Below are positions 35,171 through 38,837 of a stretch of 38,837 bases of DNA, in pieces. Every line of letters starts with the position of its first letter. Within the stretch, counting starts at the first letter, position 1. The notes beneath the pieces are model-generated. The model was not told where the DNA came from, searched no databases, and saw only the letters and a program-made list of their open reading frames with translations. The DNA is taken from contig JAJPIK010000081.1 in assembly GCA_021324795.1 (NCBI GenBank), positions 1 to 38,837 of the forward strand, given 5' to 3'. The translations under genes and the position numbers were made by a program. The DNA is from Chloroflexota bacterium (GTDB taxonomy: Bacteria > Chloroflexota > UBA6077 > FW602-bin22 > CADDYW01).

Positions 35171-36325
35171 CTAGGAGCGACGTTCCACAAGTGACCTCCA
35201 CGAGGCAACGAGTGCTTCGGCAGCCTGGTCAACCTCCGCCTCGGTGGTAAAGCGGCCAACGCTGAGGCGAACCGCCCCGAGTGCTCGCTCGCGGGAAAGG
35301 CCCATTGCCATGAGCACGGCTGACGGCTCGGTGCGGCCGGCGTGGCATGCCGAGCCAGTCGAGGCGGCGACGCTAGGTGTCGCCGCGAGCAACTCCTCGC
35401 CATCAACTCCCGGGAAACTAACGTTGACCGTATTCGGTAGATGCTCGCTGGGATGGCCATTGCGGGCGAGGCCAGGCACGCTGCTGGCCAACTTCCGGGT
35501 GAGCCGATCGCGCAAGGCGCCCAAGCGCTCTCCTTCCTTCAGGAGACTGCTCAAAGCAATTTCACAGGCTTTACCGAGGCCGACAATAGAGGGCACATTC
35601 TCGGTCCCCGCACGTCGACCGCTCTCGTGACCCGCCCCATGGATAAGCGGCTCCAAGCGCACGCCGCTTCGGACGTAGAGCGCGCCAATCCCCTTGGGAG
35701 CGTAGAGCTTGTGGCCGACCATCGTGAGCAGATCCACGCCCAGATCATCGACTCGGGTCGGCAGCTTGCCAACCGATTGGGCAGCATCGGTATGGACGAG
35801 GATGCCGCGCGATCGCGCCAGCGTGGAGATCTCCGCGATCGGCTGCAAGGTGCCAGTCTCATTGTTCGAATGCATCACCGTGATCAGAATCGTCTCAGGC
35901 GTGATCGCCCGCGCGACATCGGCGACCTGCACCCGACATTCACCGTCGACCGGCAGATAGGTTACCCGATAACCACGATGCTCGAGGTAGCGGCAGGTAT
36001 TCAGCACCGCTGGATGCTCAATCTGGCTGGTGATCAGGTGATTGCCGCGCTCACGGTAAACCTCGGCCACACCGACGATCGCTAGATTATCTGCTTCGCT
36101 GCCCGCACCGGTGAAGACGATCTCGGCGGCATCGCAACTGAGAATCCGGGCAACCTGACTCCGGGCCTCCTCTACCGCCAGATAAGCGCGCCGACCATAG
36201 GCGTGCGAGCTGGAGGGATTGCCAAAGCCGCTCGCTAACCCGCCAACGAGATACGGCAGGATCGCCTCGGCGACCCGTGGATCGACCGGCGTCGTCGCAT
36301 TGTAATCAAGATAGATCGGTTCCAC
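35171..36325 (-). CDS. NifS/IscS-like cysteine desulfurase
   Basis: This PLP enzyme removes sulfur from cysteine as an enzyme persulfide for iron-sulfur clusters, tRNA thiolation or other acceptors. The 384-residue protein has the cofactor lysine Lys206 in GHKLYAPKG, the ring-stacking His104 in SQIEHPAVL, Asp180 in HTDAAQ, and the catalytic Cys327 in TGSACHAGRTEPS, an SACHxG variant of the active loop. It starts at GTG 36325 with GAGG five bases upstream. It lies seven bases after the SelW-like gene, so the two form an operon. No IscU or SufU is nearby. Confidence 0.92.
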   Translation of the reverse strand: MEPIYLDYNATTPVDPRVAEAILPYLVGGLASGFGNPSSSHAYGRRAYLAVEEARSQVARILSCDAAEIVFTGAGSEADNLAIVGVAEVYRERGNHLITSQIEHPAVLNTCRYLEHRGYRVTYLPVDGECRVQVADVARAITPETILITVMHSNNETGTLQPIAEISTLARSRGILVHTDAAQSVGKLPTRVDDLGVDLLTMVGHKLYAPKGIGALYVRSGVRLEPLIHGAGHESGRRAGTENVPSIVGLGKACEIALSSLLKEGERLGALRDRLTRKLASSVPGLARNGHPSEHLPNTVNVSFPGVDGEELLAATPSVAASTGSACHAGRTEPSAVLMAMGLSRERALGAVRLSVGRFTTEAEVDQAAEALVASWRSLVERRS

Positions 36326-36332
36326 CGAGGCC

Positions 36333-36590
36333 TCAACTTCCCGCCTCGATCCGCTGGCGGACCGCCTCGAAAATCACTTCCTTGCTTGGAAAGCCACCGT
36401 CACGGTACATTGAATGGACGAGGTCATCATTCACCTTGACGTCGTAGGAGCCGTTGACCCAAGGGACAAGTTCGACTCCCGAAAGCATGACCTGGAACTC
36501 GTTAATCAGCGCCTCAGCAAGGGCGAACGCTTCGTTCTGGTAGCCACATTCGAGGCAATAGGTAATGCTTACTTTAACCGGCCGTTTCAC
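36333..36590 (-). CDS. SelT/SelW/SelH (Rdx)-family selenoprotein homologue with CxxC
   Basis: This 85-residue thioredoxin-like protein belongs to the Rdx family: it opens VSITYCLECGYQNEAF, with the redox pair Cys12-Cys15 in place of the CxxU of selenoprotein W, and continues ELVPWVNGSYDVKVND and FPSKEVIFEAVRQRI. The second active position is a standard Cys codon, so it is not a selenoprotein. The function in bacteria is unclear; a thiol redox role is inferred. GTG 36590 has AGGAG five bases upstream. It is co-transcribed with the cysteine desulfurase gene. Confidence 0.88.
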   Translation of the reverse strand: MKRPVKVSITYCLECGYQNEAFALAEALINEFQVMLSGVELVPWVNGSYDVKVNDDLVHSMYRDGGFPSKEVIFEAVRQRIEAGS

Positions 36591-36899
36591 GATAACTCCT
36601 CACACGCGCTGGCTAATCCTGCCGTGATGGTAACACAATTTAAGTACAGATGCCTGGCAACGACATGCGAGAATGCACATAGTCCATAGTCAGTAGTTAG
36701 TTTTTAGGGGATAGTGTATTTCAGCGCCATCCACCGACCAAGAAAATAGTTCGGTATGATAATGGCCTATGAGAGAGGGGAGATTGCTCTCCCCTTCAAA
36801 AGGCAGCAGCGGGAATCGAGCTAAAGGTCCACGAGAGCGCGAATGCACTCTAAGGATTTCAGTCCAATTCCTACTGCTGATACCATTCAGGCCGCGGAC
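36591..36899. other. intergenic region without a gene
   Basis: This stretch separates the SelW-like gene from the peptidase gene and has no coding sense on either strand. It contains AT-rich, TAGT-repeat-like sequence (about 36680-36720) and a GGGGAG/CTCCCC hairpin near 36778-36796. The promoter for the SelW/desulfurase pair should lie at its left end, but I could not identify one. Confidence 0.5.
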
Positions 36900-36930
36900 C
36901 AGGCCCTCGCCTTAACAGGGCGAGGGCCTG
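36900..36930 (-). terminator. 12-bp hairpin after the peptidase gene
   Basis: Bases 36900-36911 pair perfectly with 36919-36930 around a 7-base loop, five bases after the peptidase stop. There is no T-tract, so it is a likely but non-classical terminator. Confidence 0.5.
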
Positions 36931-36935
36931 CGATG

Positions 36936-38513
36936 TTAGGTCCCGTAGCCAAACGACGGACCGAGTGGAAAAAATGGATTGGTTGAGTCGGATGGATTGG
37001 GATAGAACTCGCGGCCTGGGATGCGACCCCGTCGTGGTTGGATACCGGTCGAGGGCGTAGTTGTAGTCGTCGAGCGGCTGATGCTGAAGCCAGTTCCAGC
37101 GCTATTCAATGATGACGGCGTCGCGAGCGCGTCACCACGGTAGTCGATCATCGTGATCGGCTGCGCGCCGGCTTGAGCGATTGTCACCGTTTTGCCATCC
37201 TTGATCGCCGTCCCGTTGGTGAACTGCACTGTGCCAAAGTTGTCCAAAGGCAGGAGCTGTCGGCGAGCGCTTGGCGCTTCCTCGATCCACTCAGCCGAGG
37301 ACAGCGAGGACTGGTATTGGACGCTCGTCTGGTAGGTTTCTCCAGTCGTGTTGTTCTTGAAAGCGATCAGCCACTGATTGTTACCTTGCTCCTGGATCGA
37401 GACAGACACCGAGTCCCCCGGGTGAACCGTGAGAGGAATTCGATGGGAAGCCTGAGGGAGCGTCTCGATCCAGGCATCGTAGCTGACGCGGCCGTTACCG
37501 GCGCTGGTATCCTCGGTGCCGGCCTGAATCAAATCGCGGCTGCTGACGCCACCGATGCCCACCCAGGTGGCGCTGCTCGCAATGTTTCCAGTGCCGGTCG
37601 ACTCCGGAACGATCCAGGTTCCGCTTACGCCGGTGTAGGTGCCACCGGTCGCCGAGTAACCTGACCAGTTGCTCGAAACGTCGGACTGGGCCGGCAGCGT
37701 GCGTGAGGTCGCGGGGGCTGTTCCCGGGATCGTCGACGGGACGGCTGGCGGTTGATCGAGGTTAGTCGTCGGCTGGACGTCACTCTGGATCTTCCAGACG
37801 CCCTGCTGCTGGACAAGAGTGTAGTCGTTACGATCGCGCGACTGATCGACCGAGCCATCCGAGTAGGTTGTCTGCCAAGTCTCGAAAGTCGTCGCCTGAG
37901 CTACAGTTGGGCTCTGGATCGTGATCGGCCCCCACTCCAGGCGAATGAGCTTAATCGCAGAGACACCGCCCTGGGCCATTTCCTGATTGATCTGGACGAG
38001 TTGATTGTAATATTGACTCGTCGCGGTATCCTGCATGATCGTTGGATCACCCTTGGCGAAAGCCTGCTGCTGCTCATTGTTCGCCTTCTGGATGACCGCC
38101 TTGATGGCCGCGATCACCGCATCGCTGGGGGCAGTAGCCGTTCGGGACGTAGTCGTCGGCGAAGAGCCTACCGTCCGACGCGCTCGGCTCGTCGAACCAG
38201 ACGCCACGGCTGGCGACGTAGCGGGCTGTGGCGCGGCTGTCGGCGAAGCCGCGATGGTGGGAGACGGCGCCGTCGTGGGGACCGGGGTCGGTGACACGGC
38301 CGCGGGCGAAGTGGCCGTCGGAGCCACGGGGGTTGCTGAGTCCGCCGACGCGGCCGACGACGTCGACGGTACCGTGGTTGCCACGGCTGTCGCGGACGTT
38401 GCAGAACGCTCTCTAACTACCGCGCCGCCCGATCGAGCCAAAAGGCTAGAGCAGCCAACTAACACTAGCGCCATGACGACGAGGAAAATCGATCGAACCA
38501 CTCTCGTGCGCAT
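36936..38513 (-). CDS. lipoprotein with NTF2-like and glutamic peptidase (G1/eqolisin) domains
   Basis: The 525-residue product has a signal peptide with lipobox LVGC (Cys21), a 100-residue Thr/Pro/Ala/Ser-rich linker (34-130), an NTF2/SnoaL-like domain (about 130-247, with WGPITIQSPTVAQATTFETW and GVWKIQSD), a second short linker, and a G1 domain (278 to about 475). The latter shows SSNWSGYSATGGTYTGVSGTW, the catalytic-type Gln330 in DLIQAGTED, and Glu408/Glu411 in SAEWIEEAPS. G1 peptidases are mainly fungal, acid-active enzymes with some bacterial members. ATG 38513 is chosen for AAAGAGG upstream. It probably acts outside the cell membrane. The Thr-rich C-terminus is of unknown role. Confidence 0.85.
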   Translation of the reverse strand: MRTRVVRSIFLVVMALVLVGCSSLLARSGGAVVRERSATSATAVATTVPSTSSAASADSATPVAPTATSPAAVSPTPVPTTAPSPTIAASPTAAPQPATSPAVASGSTSRARRTVGSSPTTTSRTATAPSDAVIAAIKAVIQKANNEQQQAFAKGDPTIMQDTATSQYYNQLVQINQEMAQGGVSAIKLIRLEWGPITIQSPTVAQATTFETWQTTYSDGSVDQSRDRNDYTLVQQQGVWKIQSDVQPTTNLDQPPAVPSTIPGTAPATSRTLPAQSDVSSNWSGYSATGGTYTGVSGTWIVPESTGTGNIASSATWVGIGGVSSRDLIQAGTEDTSAGNGRVSYDAWIETLPQASHRIPLTVHPGDSVSVSIQEQGNNQWLIAFKNNTTGETYQTSVQYQSSLSSAEWIEEAPSARRQLLPLDNFGTVQFTNGTAIKDGKTVTIAQAGAQPITMIDYRGDALATPSSLNSAGTGFSISRSTTTTTPSTGIQPRRGRIPGREFYPNPSDSTNPFFPLGPSFGYGT

Positions 38514-38529
38514 GGATACCTCTTTCATC

Positions 38530-38628
38530 TTATTCAAAACGGTCGGGGGGAACCAAGAGATCAACCGGCACCGTGAATCGACGGACTTCACTGAGCAGTG
38601 CTTCGAAGCCGATTCTTAGCTCTTTCAT
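38530..38628 (-). CDS. 32-residue upstream ORF / small protein
   Basis: ATG 38626-38628 has GGGGAG directly upstream and opens a 32-codon frame (MKELRIGFEALLSEVRRFTV...DRFE) ending at TAA 38530-38532. The stop is one base before an in-frame ATG of the peptidase gene (38528) and 16 bases before its preferred start. The layout suggests a leader peptide or a small co-translated protein. There is no recognised family, and the coding status rests on the ribosome site and position only. Confidence 0.4.
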   Translation of the reverse strand: MKELRIGFEALLSEVRRFTVPVDLLVPPDRFE

Positions 38629-38837
38629 CTCCCCGTTTTTCTATACTAACAGACTACTAGGGAACCCTGAGAGAGTACTAAGAAAGTAGTAAGAGTGTTA
38701 TGAGGAAAGTGTTAAACAACAATTAACTAGCGGGGGCTAGGTCGTCTTGGGACAGCCAACAGGCGCCCGTCTTTTCCGTCTGTAGCCTGGAGCCCTGTAG
38801 CTCGCAGGGCCTACCACCCGCCAGCACGCGCCGCCCC
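38629..38837. promoter_or_regulatory. upstream region of the peptidase gene, AT-rich
   Basis: Bases 38640-38730 are AT-rich against the local background and contain ACTACT (38653-38658) and AGTAGT (38685-38690) as an inverted repeat around AGGGAACCCT. A TAGTAT box lies at 38650-38645 on the minus strand, with no good -35. The last 75 bases contain GCCCTG-TAGCTCG-CAGGGC, a small hairpin that may be the edge of a repeat. No gene was seen. Confidence 0.3.

Noticed and set aside
36333..36590. A selenoprotein with in-frame TGA
   Set aside because: Both active positions are ordinary Cys codons and no TGA interrupts the frame.

Overview
The window reads as chromosomal DNA from a GC-rich bacterium, most likely a Chloroflexota member close to the Thermomicrobia. 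This placement is inference. It rests on the 14-gene nuo operon with frequent GTG starts, the fused homocysteine methyltransferase/methylenetetrahydrofolate reductase, lipoproteins with long Thr/Pro/Ala/Ser linkers, a bacterial glutamic (G1) peptidase, and dispersed palindromic repeats. No tRNA, rRNA or CRISPR array was seen.

Layout. 1-2288 is a pile-up of insertion sequences: the right end of an IS3-like element lies inside an IS1182-like transposase gene, and just downstream is a complete IS701-like element flanked by CTAG duplications whose transposase is frameshifted. 2550-4789 (+) holds the methionine/folate fusion gene and a small membrane protein. 4959-19213 (-) is a complete complex I operon in the order nuoABCDEFGHIJKLMN, driven by a near-consensus promoter at 19305-19333 and broken only by a 304-bp repeat- and hairpin-bearing gap between nuoD and nuoE. 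19343-20986 (-) holds an FmdB-type zinc ribbon protein, two small unknown proteins and an RRM RNA-binding protein. 21149-24669 (+) holds an orphan Tat/lipoprotein solute-binding protein, rpsT, an M50 metalloprotease whose ribosome binding site lies in a strong hairpin, and an SDR. 24683-29468 holds a divergent ArgH-like lyase, a CocE/NonD acyl hydrolase and an enolase-superfamily dehydratase, which looks catabolic.

29474-32377 (-) is a compact arsenic operon, arsR-acr3-arsC-arsM. A palindrome overlaps the promoter, so the layout predicts arsenate reduction, arsenite efflux and arsenite methylation under ArsR control. 32510-34387 is a decay zone with a frameshifted SDR and an enolase-superfamily gene broken by one amber codon. 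34602-36590 holds an unknown protein, then a SelW/Rdx-like CxxC protein coupled to a NifS-like cysteine desulfurase. 36936-38628 (-) holds a lipoprotein combining an NTF2-like domain with a glutamic peptidase domain, preceded by a 32-codon upstream ORF.

No large undescribed system is obvious. The best leads are the start-codon-sequestering hairpin of the M50 gene, the attenuator-like gap inside nuo, the SelW/desulfurase pair, the NTF2-G1 peptidase, and the two enolase-family proteins that lack the usual first metal ligand.
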